A stretch of 60,822 nt of DNA from an uncultured Clostridia bacterium (lineage in GTDB: Bacteria > Bacillota > Clostridia > Christensenellales > Aristaeellaceae), in NCBI GenBank assembly GCA_934621485.1, contig CAKTUS010000006.1:1-60822 (forward strand). Reading direction: 5' to 3'. A program made the position numbers and the translations under genes. How positions within the stretch are numbered: the stretch's first letter is position 1; each line of letters begins with the position of its first letter. Positions 1 to 9,174 of the stretch are shown one piece after another. The notes under the pieces were generated by a model. That model saw only the letters and a program-made list of their open reading frames with translations, was not told the DNA's origin and searched no databases.

Positions 1-155
1 CGGCAGGGCTAAGCCTTCCACGTTCTCCTTTTCTTCCACGCGGAAATCCTTCCATGCAACCACCCACCCCAATCGCGTCCCGGGTCCAGAGCTTTTGCCC
101 TGGTCGGGGGTGCAGGGGGTGAATCCCCTTGCTACAGAGGAGTTGATTTTCTTCC

Positions 156-2687
156 ATGGCTTCTACCATCAACGATAAGCTCATCCCCATCGACCTGGAA
201 CACGAAATGAAAAAATCGTTCATCAGCTATGCGATGGCGGTAATCATTAACCGTGCGCTGCCGGATGTGCGCGACGGCTTGAAGCCCGTCCACCGCCGCA
301 TCCTGTACGCCATGAACGAGTTGGGCATGACGCCCGATAAGCCCTTCCGCAAAAGCGCCCGCATCGTAGGCGATGTGCTGGGCAAATACCATCCTCATGG
401 CGACAGCAGCGTATACGAAGCCATGGTACGTTTGGCGCAGGACTTCAACATTCGTTACCCGCTGGTGGAGGGGCAGGGCAACTTCGGCTCGGTGGACGGC
501 GACGGCGCGGCGGCCATGCGTTATACCGAAGCCCGCATGGATAAATTAACCATGCACTTGATTGGGGAAATCGACAAAAACACGGTTGATTTTTATCCCA
601 ACTTCGATGAAACCCTGCTTCAGCCCAGCGTAATGCCCAGCCGGTTTCCCAATTTGCTGGTGAACGGTTCCAACGGTATTGCCGTAGGCATGGCCACCAA
701 CATTCCGCCTCATAACCTGGGCGAGGTGATTGACGGCTGTGTGTATATGATTGACCACCCCGACTGCACCACTGATGATTTAATGCAGTTCATCAAGGGC
801 CCCGATTTTCCCACCGGCGGCCTGATTCTGGGTCAAAGCGGGATTCGCGCGGCCTACCACACGGGCCGGGGCCGGATTCTGGTGCGGGCCAAAACGGAGA
901 TTGAAACCATCAGTCCCAACCGCAGCCGCATTGTGGTCACGGAGATTCCCTACATGGTCAACAAGGCCAAGCTGGTGGAAAAAATCGCCGAGCTGGTGCA
1001 TGAAAAGCGGCTGGACGGTATTTCCGACATTCGCGATGAAAGCGACCGCAAGGGCATGCGCATCGTTATCGAGCTGAAAAAGGATGTGCACCCGCAGGTG
1101 GTGCTCAACTACCTGTATAAGCACACCAGCATGCAGGAAACCTTTGGCGCCAATATGCTGGCGCTGGTGAACGGCGAACCGAAGGTGCTCAGCCTGCGGG
1201 AAATGCTGTTCCACTATATTGCCCACCAGAAGGATGTGGTTACCCGCCGCACCCAGTACGACCTGGACAAGGCCGAGGCCCGCGCCCACATTTTGGAGGG
1301 CCTGCTGAAGGCGCTGGACCATATTGACGAGATTGTTTCCATCATCCGTTCCAGCCCCGATACCACGGTGGCCCGCACCAATTTGATGGAGCGGTTCGCC
1401 TTTTCCGAAAAGCAGGCGCAAGCCATTTTGGACATGCGTCTGGCACGCCTGACCGGTTTGGAGCGGGACAAGCTGCTGGCAGAGTATGAGGAGTTGGAAA
1501 AGAACATTGCTTATTTCAAGAGCCTGCTGGCGGATGAGCACCTGCTGATGGGCGTTATCAAGCAGGAAATGGGCGACATTCGCGACAAGTTTGCCGATCC
1601 CCGCCGTACCGAGCTGACGGTGCTGGAGGGCGAAATTGATATCGAGGATTTGATTCAGTCCGACGACATGGTGGTTACCATGACCCACTTTGGCTATGTG
1701 AAGCGTCTGCCCAAGAGCACCTACCGTGCTCAGCACCGCGGCGGTAAGGGCGTTACCGGCATGGCTACCCGGGAGGAGGACTTTGCAGAGCGCATGATCA
1801 TCGTGAATACGCACGAGGAGATCATGTTCTTCACCAACAAGGGCCGGGTGTATAACCTGAAGTGCTACCAGATTCCCGAGGCGGGCCGCACTGCCCGCGG
1901 CGTGGCCATTGTGAACCTGCTGCAAATTGGCGGCGGCGAAAAGGTAACCGCCATGATTCCTGTGCCGCGTGGCCTGGATGAACATTATCTGGTCATGATG
2001 ACCCGCAAGGGGATGATTAAGCGCACACCGTTCAGCGAGTTTGCCAACCTGCGCAAGACGGGGCTGATTGCCATCACCCTGAAGGACGATGATGAGCTGT
2101 GCGCCGTAAACCTGACCGATGGCAACCAGAGCCTGATTATCGGCAGCCGCCAGGGTCGCGCACTGCGCATCCAAGAAAGCAGCATCCGCATCATCGGCCG
2201 CAGCGGCATGGGCGTGCGCGCCATGAAGCTCCGGGAGGACGATGAGCTGATTGATATGAGCCCTGTGGCGGAAGGACAGCAAATTTTGGCCATCACCACC
2301 GGCGGATATGGCAAGCGCACCGATCCGGAGCAGTTCCGTGAACAGGGCCGCAATGGAATGGGCATCAAAGCCATTACCCTCACCGACAAGACCGGCGAGC
2401 TGGCCGCCCAGTTGTCCGTAGACGTGAACGAGGATATTCTGCTGATTACCGATGGCGGAGCCATCATTCGTATGGCGGTGAAGGATATCCGCGAGGCGGG
2501 CCGTGCTACCCAGGGCGTGCGCCTGATGCGCCTGGCCGAGGGATCGAAGATTGTGGGCGTTGCCCGCGCCGAGCAGGAACCCGACGAAAACGAGGCTGAC
2601 GCCGAGGCCGTGGAGGCCGCTATCGAACGCATGGCTGCCGAAGAAGAAAACGTAATTGACGGTTCCGAAGGCGGAAACGAAGTGTAA
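156..2687 (+). CDS. gyrA: DNA gyrase subunit A
   Basis: Catalytic breakage-reunion subunit of gyrase, which introduces negative supercoils with GyrB. At 843 residues it is of normal family length. The QRDR reads HPHGDSSVYE with S84 and E88, the susceptible-type residues at positions equivalent to E. coli S83 and D87. The catalytic tyrosine is Y123 in MRYTEARM. A GyrA box (QHRGGKG) lies near residue 527, marking the start of the C-terminal DNA-wrapping domain of repeated beta-pinwheel blades. The tail is acidic, ending in many E and D residues. ATG start at 156 follows GAGGAG. The promoter is outside or not recognisable in the 155 bp upstream, and gyrB would be expected upstream but is not in the window. 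A strong terminator follows 23 bp after the stop. Confidence 0.98.
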   Translation: MASTINDKLIPIDLEHEMKKSFISYAMAVIINRALPDVRDGLKPVHRRILYAMNELGMTPDKPFRKSARIVGDVLGKYHPHGDSSVYEAMVRLAQDFNIRYPLVEGQGNFGSVDGDGAAAMRYTEARMDKLTMHLIGEIDKNTVDFYPNFDETLLQPSVMPSRFPNLLVNGSNGIAVGMATNIPPHNLGEVIDGCVYMIDHPDCTTDDLMQFIKGPDFPTGGLILGQSGIRAAYHTGRGRILVRAKTEIETISPNRSRIVVTEIPYMVNKAKLVEKIAELVHEKRLDGISDIRDESDRKGMRIVIELKKDVHPQVVLNYLYKHTSMQETFGANMLALVNGEPKVLSLREMLFHYIAHQKDVVTRRTQYDLDKAEARAHILEGLLKALDHIDEIVSIIRSSPDTTVARTNLMERFAFSEKQAQAILDMRLARLTGLERDKLLAEYEELEKNIAYFKSLLADEHLLMGVIKQEMGDIRDKFADPRRTELTVLEGEIDIEDLIQSDDMVVTMTHFGYVKRLPKSTYRAQHRGGKGVTGMATREEDFAERMIIVNTHEEIMFFTNKGRVYNLKCYQIPEAGRTARGVAIVNLLQIGGGEKVTAMIPVPRGLDEHYLVMMTRKGMIKRTPFSEFANLRKTGLIAITLKDDDELCAVNLTDGNQSLIIGSRQGRALRIQESSIRIIGRSGMGVRAMKLREDDELIDMSPVAEGQQILAITTGGYGKRTDPEQFREQGRNGMGIKAITLTDKTGELAAQLSVDVNEDILLITDGGAIIRMAVKDIREAGRATQGVRLMRLAEGSKIVGVARAEQEPDENEADAEAVEAAIERMAAEEENVIDGSEGGNEV

Positions 2688-2709
2688 AGGCATGATGAAA
2701 CTCTGAGAC

Positions 2710-2746
2710 AAAAGACCGGTTGATTTTGAAAATCAACCGGTCTTTT
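2710..2746 (+). terminator. gyrA intrinsic terminator
   Basis: Perfect 18-bp inverted repeat (2710-2727 and 2729-2746) around a single G; the arm carries GACCGGTTGATTTT and the 3' arm ends in CTTTT. Its position just after gyrA and the A/T-ended arms suggest a terminator working in both directions. Confidence 0.85.
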
Positions 2747-2749
2747 CAG

Positions 2750-2940
2750 ACTGTGAAAAACCCGGGAGGTATTGGAGGGACGCGGCCCTCCGATTTTGAT
2801 TCCGAAACCGACGGCGTGTACGCCAGTTTCGGCTGCCTTGCGCAGCAAGGCTTTCCTTACGCTCTTTGCCGCCCGGCGAGCCGCAGGCGAGCAGGCAAAG
2901 AGCACTTCTCGTCAGAAAAGCTCGCCGTAGGGTGAGCTTT
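2750..2940 (+). repeat. Dispersed palindromic intergenic repeat, copy A
   Basis: About 190 bp that recurs, diverged, at 26488-26656 (minus), 58404-58619 (minus) and 60581-60755 (minus). Landmarks in order: a GGAGG/CCTCC hairpin, ATTCCGAAACC, a GGCG...CGCC palindrome, CCTTGCGCAGCAAGG, an arm pair containing GCCGCCCGG and GCAGGCGAGCAGG, then AAAGCTCGCC paired with GGTGAGCTTT (2917-2940). It lies in the junction between gyrA and the convergent 3370-6888 gene. No transposase or clear target duplication was seen. A reading frame of about 50 codons stays open through this copy and the others, but without a ribosome site. Confidence 0.8.
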
Positions 2941-3273
2941 CGGGTTGCTGACAAAGTGGAGGTACAGGAGGCATTGCCTCCTGCCGGGGTTTTAGGGGCG
3001 GAGCCCTAAGCCTTATGCCGCAGCACTTTCCCCGTGAACCAGCAAAGCGCTGCTTCCGGGCGATGACGGCCAATCAGGGGTTTTTCGACAGTCTGAGTTC
3101 GCCGTCGGGTGAGCTTTCGGGTTGCTGACAAAGTGGAGGTACAGGAGGCATTGCCTCCTGCCGGGGTTTTAGGGGCGGAGCCCTAAGCCTTATGCCGCAG
3201 CACTTTCCCCGTGAACCAGCAAAGCAATGCTTCCGGGCGATGACGGCCAATCAGGGGTTTTTCGACAGTCTGA
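2923..3273. repeat. Tandem duplication of a ~175 bp GC-rich segment
   Basis: Unit 1 is about 2923-3096 and unit 2 about 3100-3273, offset 177 bp. They are almost identical; visible differences include GTAGG versus GTCGG near the start and AGCGCTGC versus AGCAATGC near the end. Each unit contains a CAGGAGGCATTGCCTCCTG palindrome and a TTAGGG...CCCTAA stem. With copy A it fills the 680 bp between two converging genes. The low divergence suggests a recent duplication. No gene is recognised within it. Confidence 0.9.
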
Positions 3274-3369
3274 AAGCTCGCCGTCTGGAGACCTTTTTTG
3301 ACGGTCTTTCCAGTTTGCCCAAAAGGATTGGACAGGGCTCCTTGCCGCTTTCAAAGCAAGGAAGAATCT

Positions 3370-6300
3370 TCAAATTTGCCACAGCCGCTTCAAATCGGTA
3401 AAGCAGGCGGTGTAGAAGGCCATGTCGTCCCGGGGAAAACGGGAAAGCTCGTTAGCGCGAATGGTGTCCAGTTCCATGCGTGCGGCGGCATTGAGCGCAG
3501 CCTCGCGGCTTTCGTCAAACACCCGGGGCATCAGGCGCTGAGCTGCCTGCGGAAACAAATGATAGAACAAGGACAGATAATCCGTGATGAGATCCGGCAC
3601 GGGCTGACCGTCGAAGGTACCGTTCCAGCGGTCCGCTCCCTGAATGGCGCTTTGCAGACAGCTGTCGTCGTACAAAAGACCTCGAGCCGCTTCTTGCTTG
3701 GGATGACGGCTTTGCACAGGCAGCACCAGCTGCAAGGGATGGCTGGAACTCAGACGGGAAAGGGTCAAAGCGCACAGCCGTGTGCGCTGCTCGTCCGAAA
3801 AGGCTTTCACCAGCTGCCCCCCGTTGCCGGCAATGCACAGCTCCATGCGCTGGGGCAACAAAGCGGACAGACTCTCCTCCCGGCGGGCCCGCTCCAGAAC
3901 CTCGCCGCAAAGGGTAAACAGGAAACCAAAGGAAAACAGCAGCAGGCTTTCCACATAGCTGATTCGCCCGGCAGAGCGGGCTTGAGCCATGCAGCGGCGA
4001 ATATCCTCGGCATAACTGGCAAACAGATCGTCCATCAGCAAGAGACACTTGTGCCGTCCGCGCACGGTATCGCCCTCGGCTTCATAAACTTCCGTCACCT
4101 CTTGGGTTGCCTTCTCCAAAGAGCCGTAGGCAAAATCCTCTTTTACCTCCTGACGGTGGCGCTCCATCAGCGAGTCAAACAGCATTTGCCGGCAACCCAG
4201 CAGCAGGCTGCTTTCAATGGCCGCCTGCCGCCTGCCGCCCAGCCACAGGCTGATGTCCGCCGTGCCGCCGCCTACGTCCAGGTTCAGGTAGCCGCTTTGC
4301 ACATTCACCTCGCTGCGGCTGCGGAAATACAGCCCGTCCGCCTGATTTTCGGTGGCGTAGAGTACGGAGGGTACGCCGGGGGTTATGGGCAGCCCGGTTT
4401 CCTGCGCCAGTTCACGGCTGAGGCCGCGCGCCATTTCCAGGTAGGCTTCCCGTTTGTGCAGGGGCATGGCGTTTGGCATGGACACTCGAAAGGAGGCGCT
4501 TTCAGAGCCGTACAGCCGCGCTGCCAGCATTGCTTGCAGCATGACCTGCTTAAGGAACAGACGCAGACAGGCACGAGCATAGGCTTCCTCGCCCCACTTC
4601 AGGTCGTAATACAGGCCGCTTGCCTCTTTGCCGGCCAGTGCCTTTAGGCTCTGGCGATAATAGATGTGGCCGTCCTGCAAAACCCCCAGCCAGCGTTTGG
4701 GCTCATCGGTGAACAAATCCATAACGCTGTAAAAGCTGCCCGCACCCGGATTGCCGGGCTGAAGGGCCCACTGAGGCAAAAACGCTTCGCCAAGGAAAGT
4801 TTCAGGCACGTTGGGAGAACGCAGCAAAAGGCCGTGCAGCCCCTTTGGCAGCGTTGCGGGCTGCACCTGCCGGCCCTGGCGCAGCATAACGGTGGTGGCA
4901 ATACTGCCAAAATCGATGGAGATGGCGCAGGCAGGCTCCCGCTTGATCACCTGCCGGGCCACATCGTTAACCAGCGCCCCCATGGACAGCGCGCCCCGCC
5001 GCAGCGCGACAAAAGCCGGGAAACGGCTTATGCAGACGGTTTGCCAGCGTATGGATCCGCGCTGGCGCACTTCGCCCTGCACCCAGCCATGCCCGTCCAG
5101 CCCCCAGGCGTCCAGCTGGGCGGGATTGGCGGCGCATAGATAATAGGTTTTCCACAGGCCGGGGCTCAGGCGCACATTGGGCCAAACCACCACCTGGGGC
5201 AGATTGGTCAGCACAACGGCGGCGCCCGAACAAACGCTTTGGCTTAGCGTATAGCGGCGCTCAAAGGTGATGGTACTGCTAAGAACAGCCCCCTCCCCGT
5301 GCAGGCGGCGAGACAGCGAAAAGCGGGCGGTAATTCCCTGTGCGTCGGCTTCATAATGCAAAGAATCCGGGTCCAGATGAGGCGCGTACAGGTCGTCCTG
5401 TTCGACGCAGTCGGTGAGCCAGGCGCACAGCCGGGGCGAAAGGGGAGGCAGGGCATAGCGGTTCAGCCCGGCGACGCGCCCCGTTTCGCCCTCCAGGGGC
5501 GGCGTAAGGGTTAAAGAAAGACAGTCGGAAAAGGGCGACTCAATTAAGAGCGGATCGCTTAGCCCCAGGGCTTCGTCAAGCAGCGCGGCGGTAGCGGCGG
5601 AGCAGCCGTTCAGGGGGTAATGCAGGGTAGCCTCCCGAGTGGCGGCGGTTGGAATGGCGGCCAGCTCACTTGCCCAGGTCCGCAGCAGGGCGGGCAGGCG
5701 CGGCCACAGGCCAGCCCGGTTTTCCCACTGGTTTGCCAGGGTCAGCAGCGTGTCGGCGGCGGATTTTCGCCAAAGAGCGTTGTGTGTTTGCAAAGAAGCG
5801 ATTTCCTCGCCCAGGGCTTGCAGCAGTTTCGCCTGATCCCGGCCCCGGACAGGCTCCAACAGGCAGCGATGGCTGCCGATGGCAAAGGGAACGCCGCGCC
5901 AGGTAGAGAGCGCGCCGGCTTCGGAGGAAGCCGGGGGCCGGCGCTCCCCTGAAAAATGCTGTAGCAGCAGGTTGTCCGCCGGGTTCAGTTCGGCGGCGGC
6001 AAAAGGAAGCGCAGCGATTTCCAAACTGGGGGGCAGGGTGTAAGCGGACAGGGTCAGCGTGCGCAAGTCGTTCAGCGCTTGAGCGTCGCCTGCCTCCAGC
6101 AGGGCGCGCCAGGGACGGCCTGCCGCCTGCAGGGCGGCGATGAAGCGGTCCAGCAGGCTGCATAAGGCAGCTCCTTCGTCGTATAGAGGGCTCGTTTTTT
6201 CCTCATTGAGGGCTTTAAGGGTTTCCAAACGCGCCATAAGACGCAGCGCATCATAGGCGTTCAGCCGCTGGCAAGGATCCAGCCAGCGCCCCTCTTGATA

Positions 6301-6888
6301 CCAGTCAACGCAGGGTGGAAGCAGGACGCTGAGATCGCCGCCGTCGGCAGCGGGCACCAGCGCAAGAGTATTGGACAAAAGGGCAAGGGGGAGAACCTGG
6401 CTTTCCGGGGCATGGGGCCGCCGCAGGGTAAAAACCCACAGCCCCTCGGGAGCCCGGCGGGGAGACAGGGCGGCGGTGATGGAACGGCTGAAGGCCGTAT
6501 CGCCGCTATCCAGACGGGTAAGCTCCAGCAAGGGCCAGCTGTCGTCATGAGGCCAAAGGTCCCAAAGCAGCAGCAACGCCAGCAGGGCCCGCCAATCGGT
6601 CATGGGCTGACGCCGGTCGGCTTCAGCCGGGTCCAGGCGGGCCATACGGCGCAGCTGCTGCTCGCCCGCCAGCACATCGGGAATGGAAAAGCCCACGTCT
6701 GTGCCGGGGGTTTGCATATAGCGGGCCAGGCTTTCCAACCATTCCCGGGGACGTTGATTGCGGTCGCATACCACGCCGGGAGCGGGATGATAGCCGATGT
6801 GAAAGCCCTCGTTCATATGGGGCAGAAAGGTGAAATAGGAGGTTTGCTGATCCAGCGTTTCTTTGGCAGGTTGGTTTTGCTTTGGCAT
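3370..6888 (-). CDS. Giant protein with C-terminal actin/Hsp70-type ATPase domain (SrfB-like?)
   Basis: 1172 residues. The last ~520 look like an ASKHA (actin/Hsp70/sugar kinase) fold: phosphate-1 loop SIDFGSIATTVML near residue 658, phosphate-2 loop LDVGGGTADISLWLGG near 873, and an adenosine-type loop IAGNGGQLVKAF near 1021. The first ~650 residues match nothing I recognise and have no signal peptide, so a cytoplasmic location is likely. Large size and a late ASKHA domain recall SrfB-type proteins, but this is not established here. ATG at 6888 follows a GGAAGGAAGAG-type site, 21 bp after the stop of the tubulin-like gene. It is the last gene of the minus-strand unit. A plain DnaK is excluded because no substrate-binding domain follows the ATPase. 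Confidence 0.75.
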   Translation of the reverse strand: MPKQNQPAKETLDQQTSYFTFLPHMNEGFHIGYHPAPGVVCDRNQRPREWLESLARYMQTPGTDVGFSIPDVLAGEQQLRRMARLDPAEADRRQPMTDWRALLALLLLWDLWPHDDSWPLLELTRLDSGDTAFSRSITAALSPRRAPEGLWVFTLRRPHAPESQVLPLALLSNTLALVPAADGGDLSVLLPPCVDWYQEGRWLDPCQRLNAYDALRLMARLETLKALNEEKTSPLYDEGAALCSLLDRFIAALQAAGRPWRALLEAGDAQALNDLRTLTLSAYTLPPSLEIAALPFAAAELNPADNLLLQHFSGERRPPASSEAGALSTWRGVPFAIGSHRCLLEPVRGRDQAKLLQALGEEIASLQTHNALWRKSAADTLLTLANQWENRAGLWPRLPALLRTWASELAAIPTAATREATLHYPLNGCSAATAALLDEALGLSDPLLIESPFSDCLSLTLTPPLEGETGRVAGLNRYALPPLSPRLCAWLTDCVEQDDLYAPHLDPDSLHYEADAQGITARFSLSRRLHGEGAVLSSTITFERRYTLSQSVCSGAAVVLTNLPQVVVWPNVRLSPGLWKTYYLCAANPAQLDAWGLDGHGWVQGEVRQRGSIRWQTVCISRFPAFVALRRGALSMGALVNDVARQVIKREPACAISIDFGSIATTVMLRQGRQVQPATLPKGLHGLLLRSPNVPETFLGEAFLPQWALQPGNPGAGSFYSVMDLFTDEPKRWLGVLQDGHIYYRQSLKALAGKEASGLYYDLKWGEEAYARACLRLFLKQVMLQAMLAARLYGSESASFRVSMPNAMPLHKREAYLEMARGLSRELAQETGLPITPGVPSVLYATENQADGLYFRSRSEVNVQSGYLNLDVGGGTADISLWLGGRRQAAIESSLLLGCRQMLFDSLMERHRQEVKEDFAYGSLEKATQEVTEVYEAEGDTVRGRHKCLLLMDDLFASYAEDIRRCMAQARSAGRISYVESLLLFSFGFLFTLCGEVLERARREESLSALLPQRMELCIAGNGGQLVKAFSDEQRTRLCALTLSRLSSSHPLQLVLPVQSRHPKQEAARGLLYDDSCLQSAIQGADRWNGTFDGQPVPDLITDYLSLFYHLFPQAAQRLMPRVFDESREAALNAAARMELDTIRANELSRFPRDDMAFYTACFTDLKRLWQI

Positions 6889-6909
6889 GGGAGTCTCTTC
6901 CTTCCCGGT

Positions 6910-8499
6910 TTACATGGGTTCCAGCACCACGTCCAGCAGGGTTGCGATAAAGGCGCTGACGGCTTCATTCGGCCCTTTTCCAGCGGCTTCGCCGCCGCCC
7001 AGGCCGCCGATAACCTGCCCGATTTGCCGCCGGTCCGGCACGGCCCCCTGTAGCAGGCGGTGCAGAGCGCGCTGTACGGCGACGCGCTGATTCTCTGCTT
7101 CGCCGGCGTTTGCCAGCAGCTGCTGCAGCTGCTCCAGCGTTGAGCGGTCAAACAAGCCGTTTGCTTCTCCATCCAGGCCGGGCGGCAGGCACCCTAACAG
7201 TTGATTCATCCAGTTTACATAGAACGCCCAAAAATGATAGAGCGAATCCAGGCGCTTTTCCGCCAGCACGCGCTGAGAAGGGCTGAAACGCCGCGCCTTG
7301 GAAAAATAAGGGGCGCAATAGCCGGCGCGCAGGCAGCGCGCATTGCCGGCCAGGCAGCCGCGCAGGGTTGCGTAGCACTCGCTGAAGTACACGGCGGCGG
7401 CTTTCATCAGCGCGCCGTAGCGATCCCGGTACAGCAGAGCTTCCTCATCGAAGCTGTCCCAGCACAGGCAGGGCGTGTGCCACTGGTGATAGTAGCAGTC
7501 GATATTGCGGCTGTCCGCACCGCGAAAGCCGGTGCGCAGGAAGGCAGCCAGGCTGCGGGCTGCCAGCCATTCCAGCAGATGAGCATCGTTTTCCTGGCTT
7601 TGGGAACCGGTGGAGTACAGCCGGGTGGTCACAAACTGCTCTGGGGGCAGGCCCAGCAGGTAAACCGCATCGTAAATCCCGGAAGGGTCCTGCTCGCCGT
7701 CGCGAATCATGCCTTCCATCCCGTAGTATTGCAGCGCTGTGCGGGCTTTGTCCAAAAACAGGTCGCTGCTGACAACAATTTCTTTCCGGAAATCCGCGGT
7801 AGCGGCGGGCACGTGATAATAGGGCAGCATGAGCACGCCCCCCAGGATGAAACGGTCGCTGTGCGCCTGAAAACGGCGGCGAAGGTATTTGGAAATGGCC
7901 GGGATACCGCTGGCGCCTGTGCCGCCGAAGATGCTGCCGCACAGAGCCACACGCACCTCCTGACCACGGTCCAGGTCAGCCTGAATCCGGTCCAGAAGGT
8001 CGTTAAACTCATCGGGTTGACCGGCGCTGCGGCGCTCCTCCAGAGCGCCCAGCAGCTCGGCAAAGAACAAAACCCCCAGATCGGGATGACCGCGAAAGCC
8101 CTCGCTGTATTCCAGCCGGGCTTCATCGGCACTGAACAGGGCGCGGGACAACAGCTGATCCCTGGTGTGGTTTTGAGCCATTTTCTGCACCGACGCGGCC
8201 CGGCGGCTCAGATTCATGCTCCACCGGGCCACGGTAACGGCGGTGTGAAAACAGCGGTGTTCCCCGGAAACCTGTGAAAAAGCGCCGCGTACATCCTCGT
8301 AATACTCGGCGGCGCGCTTGGCGCGGGTGGTATTGCCGCAGGCCGCGTCCACATCTACCGACAGCATGTCCAGCTTGGGAACGGGCGCCTGCCGTCCCTG
8401 TTCATCCAGGGTATAGAAGGCGTCCGCGCAGGCGGCGTAAACGGCGGCCTCCAAAATTTTGTTGCCGGTGCCGCCCACGGCAATCACGTAGCAGCCCAT
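6910..8499 (-). CDS. Tubulin-like GTPase candidate (Tubulin_2-type)
   Basis: 529 residues. An N-terminal strand ends in AVGGTGNKIL (residues 7-16), a Rossmann-like glycine loop, and residues 191-198 read FGGTGASG, a fit to the tubulin/FtsZ signature GGGTG[ST]G. This N-loop plus signature spacing is typical of the uncharacterised bacterial Tubulin_2 family rather than FtsZ, which carries its signature near residue 105. No membrane helix or signal peptide. AAGGAGG precedes the ATG; it starts 12 bp after the four-helix membrane gene and is followed after 21 bp by the actin-like gene, so co-expression is likely. Predicted to bind GTP and possibly polymerise; that is inference. Confidence 0.7.
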   Translation of the reverse strand: MGCYVIAVGGTGNKILEAAVYAACADAFYTLDEQGRQAPVPKLDMLSVDVDAACGNTTRAKRAAEYYEDVRGAFSQVSGEHRCFHTAVTVARWSMNLSRRAASVQKMAQNHTRDQLLSRALFSADEARLEYSEGFRGHPDLGVLFFAELLGALEERRSAGQPDEFNDLLDRIQADLDRGQEVRVALCGSIFGGTGASGIPAISKYLRRRFQAHSDRFILGGVLMLPYYHVPAATADFRKEIVVSSDLFLDKARTALQYYGMEGMIRDGEQDPSGIYDAVYLLGLPPEQFVTTRLYSTGSQSQENDAHLLEWLAARSLAAFLRTGFRGADSRNIDCYYHQWHTPCLCWDSFDEEALLYRDRYGALMKAAAVYFSECYATLRGCLAGNARCLRAGYCAPYFSKARRFSPSQRVLAEKRLDSLYHFWAFYVNWMNQLLGCLPPGLDGEANGLFDRSTLEQLQQLLANAGEAENQRVAVQRALHRLLQGAVPDRRQIGQVIGGLGGGEAAGKGPNEAVSAFIATLLDVVLEPM

Positions 8500-8511
8500 A
8501 AACGGCCTCCT

Positions 8512-9147
8512 TTAGATGCGCTTGAAAAAACCATGTCTGCCGCTGAGGGACGAGGGCGCGGCCAGCCGGAATACGGCAAGCGCTGCCAGCGGATGAAGCG
8601 CATAGGGCGTAAAATACGCCAGCCAGTCCCATAAGGTGCGCCCGGCAATGAGGCGAACGCCAAACTGCCACACCAGGAAAGCCATGGCCAGGTTTGCCAG
8701 CACAATCAGCCCCAGGCGCAGGCGATAGCTGACAATGGCGGCCTGGGTGCGTCTGGCGGCGTTCACCGCCCCATGAAAGCGACAGCGCCACAAAAGGGGA
8801 AGAAGCAGGGAAAAGACCCAGGCGGCCAGAGCGCAGGCCGCCACGAAGGTCAGCCACAGCCGGTCGCGGTTTGCCAAAACCAGACGCAGAGCCTCCGGGG
8901 TGACGGCGACAGGAGCGGCGCAGTCGCGAGCAGCCTGCTCAAGCGCCGGAAACCAGCGCACCAGATTGGGCCGCAGCGTTAACAGGTTTTGAGCGACGTT
9001 GGGAGCCGTTCCTGCCAGCCGATAAGGATAAACGACCCACTGCGCCGTCGCAAGAGCCGCCAGCGGCAGGGAAAAGGCCAGCAGATAGCACAGCAGGCAT
9101 TTCAGAGGATTGCCAAAAGAAACCGAACGCTTGGCTACGCTTTGCAA
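8512..9147 (-). CDS. Four-helix membrane protein of the cytoskeleton-like operon
   Basis: 211 residues, no family recognised. Hydrophobic segments lie at about 17-39, 98-122, 147-167 and 173-195, with a polar loop of about 55 residues between helices 1 and 2 that would face outside if the N terminus is inside. TTG start at 9147 follows AAGGAGG with 10-nt spacing; no better ATG exists. Sandwiched between the lipoprotein and tubulin-like genes with gaps of 27 and 12 bp. Its likely job is to connect the outside lipoprotein with the cytoplasmic filament-type proteins, which is inference from context. Confidence 0.75.
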   Translation of the reverse strand: MQSVAKRSVSFGNPLKCLLCYLLAFSLPLAALATAQWVVYPYRLAGTAPNVAQNLLTLRPNLVRWFPALEQAARDCAAPVAVTPEALRLVLANRDRLWLTFVAACALAAWVFSLLLPLLWRCRFHGAVNAARRTQAAIVSYRLRLGLIVLANLAMAFLVWQFGVRLIAGRTLWDWLAYFTPYALHPLAALAVFRLAAPSSLSGRHGFFKRI

Positions 9148-9174
9148 TGACGCAACGCCTCCTTCAAACAGGGC

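Noticed and set aside
156..2687. Quinolone-resistance mutation in gyrA
   Set aside because: S84 and E88 are the usual susceptible residues.
780..2711. 643-codon minus-strand frame opposite gyrA
   Set aside because: Low-complexity His/Gln/Leu-rich translation, a shadow of gyrA on the other strand.
2750..2940. Insertion-sequence remnant with transposase
   Set aside because: No transposase-like reading frame, terminal repeats or target duplication.
2923..3273. CRISPR-like array
   Set aside because: Only two long units, no short repeats or spacers, no cas genes.
3298..4647. 449-codon plus-strand frame over the actin-like gene end
   Set aside because: Opposes a protein with clear ATPase motifs; no ribosome site.
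3370..6888. Ordinary DnaK chaperone
   Set aside because: The ATPase domain is at the C terminus and no substrate-binding domain follows.
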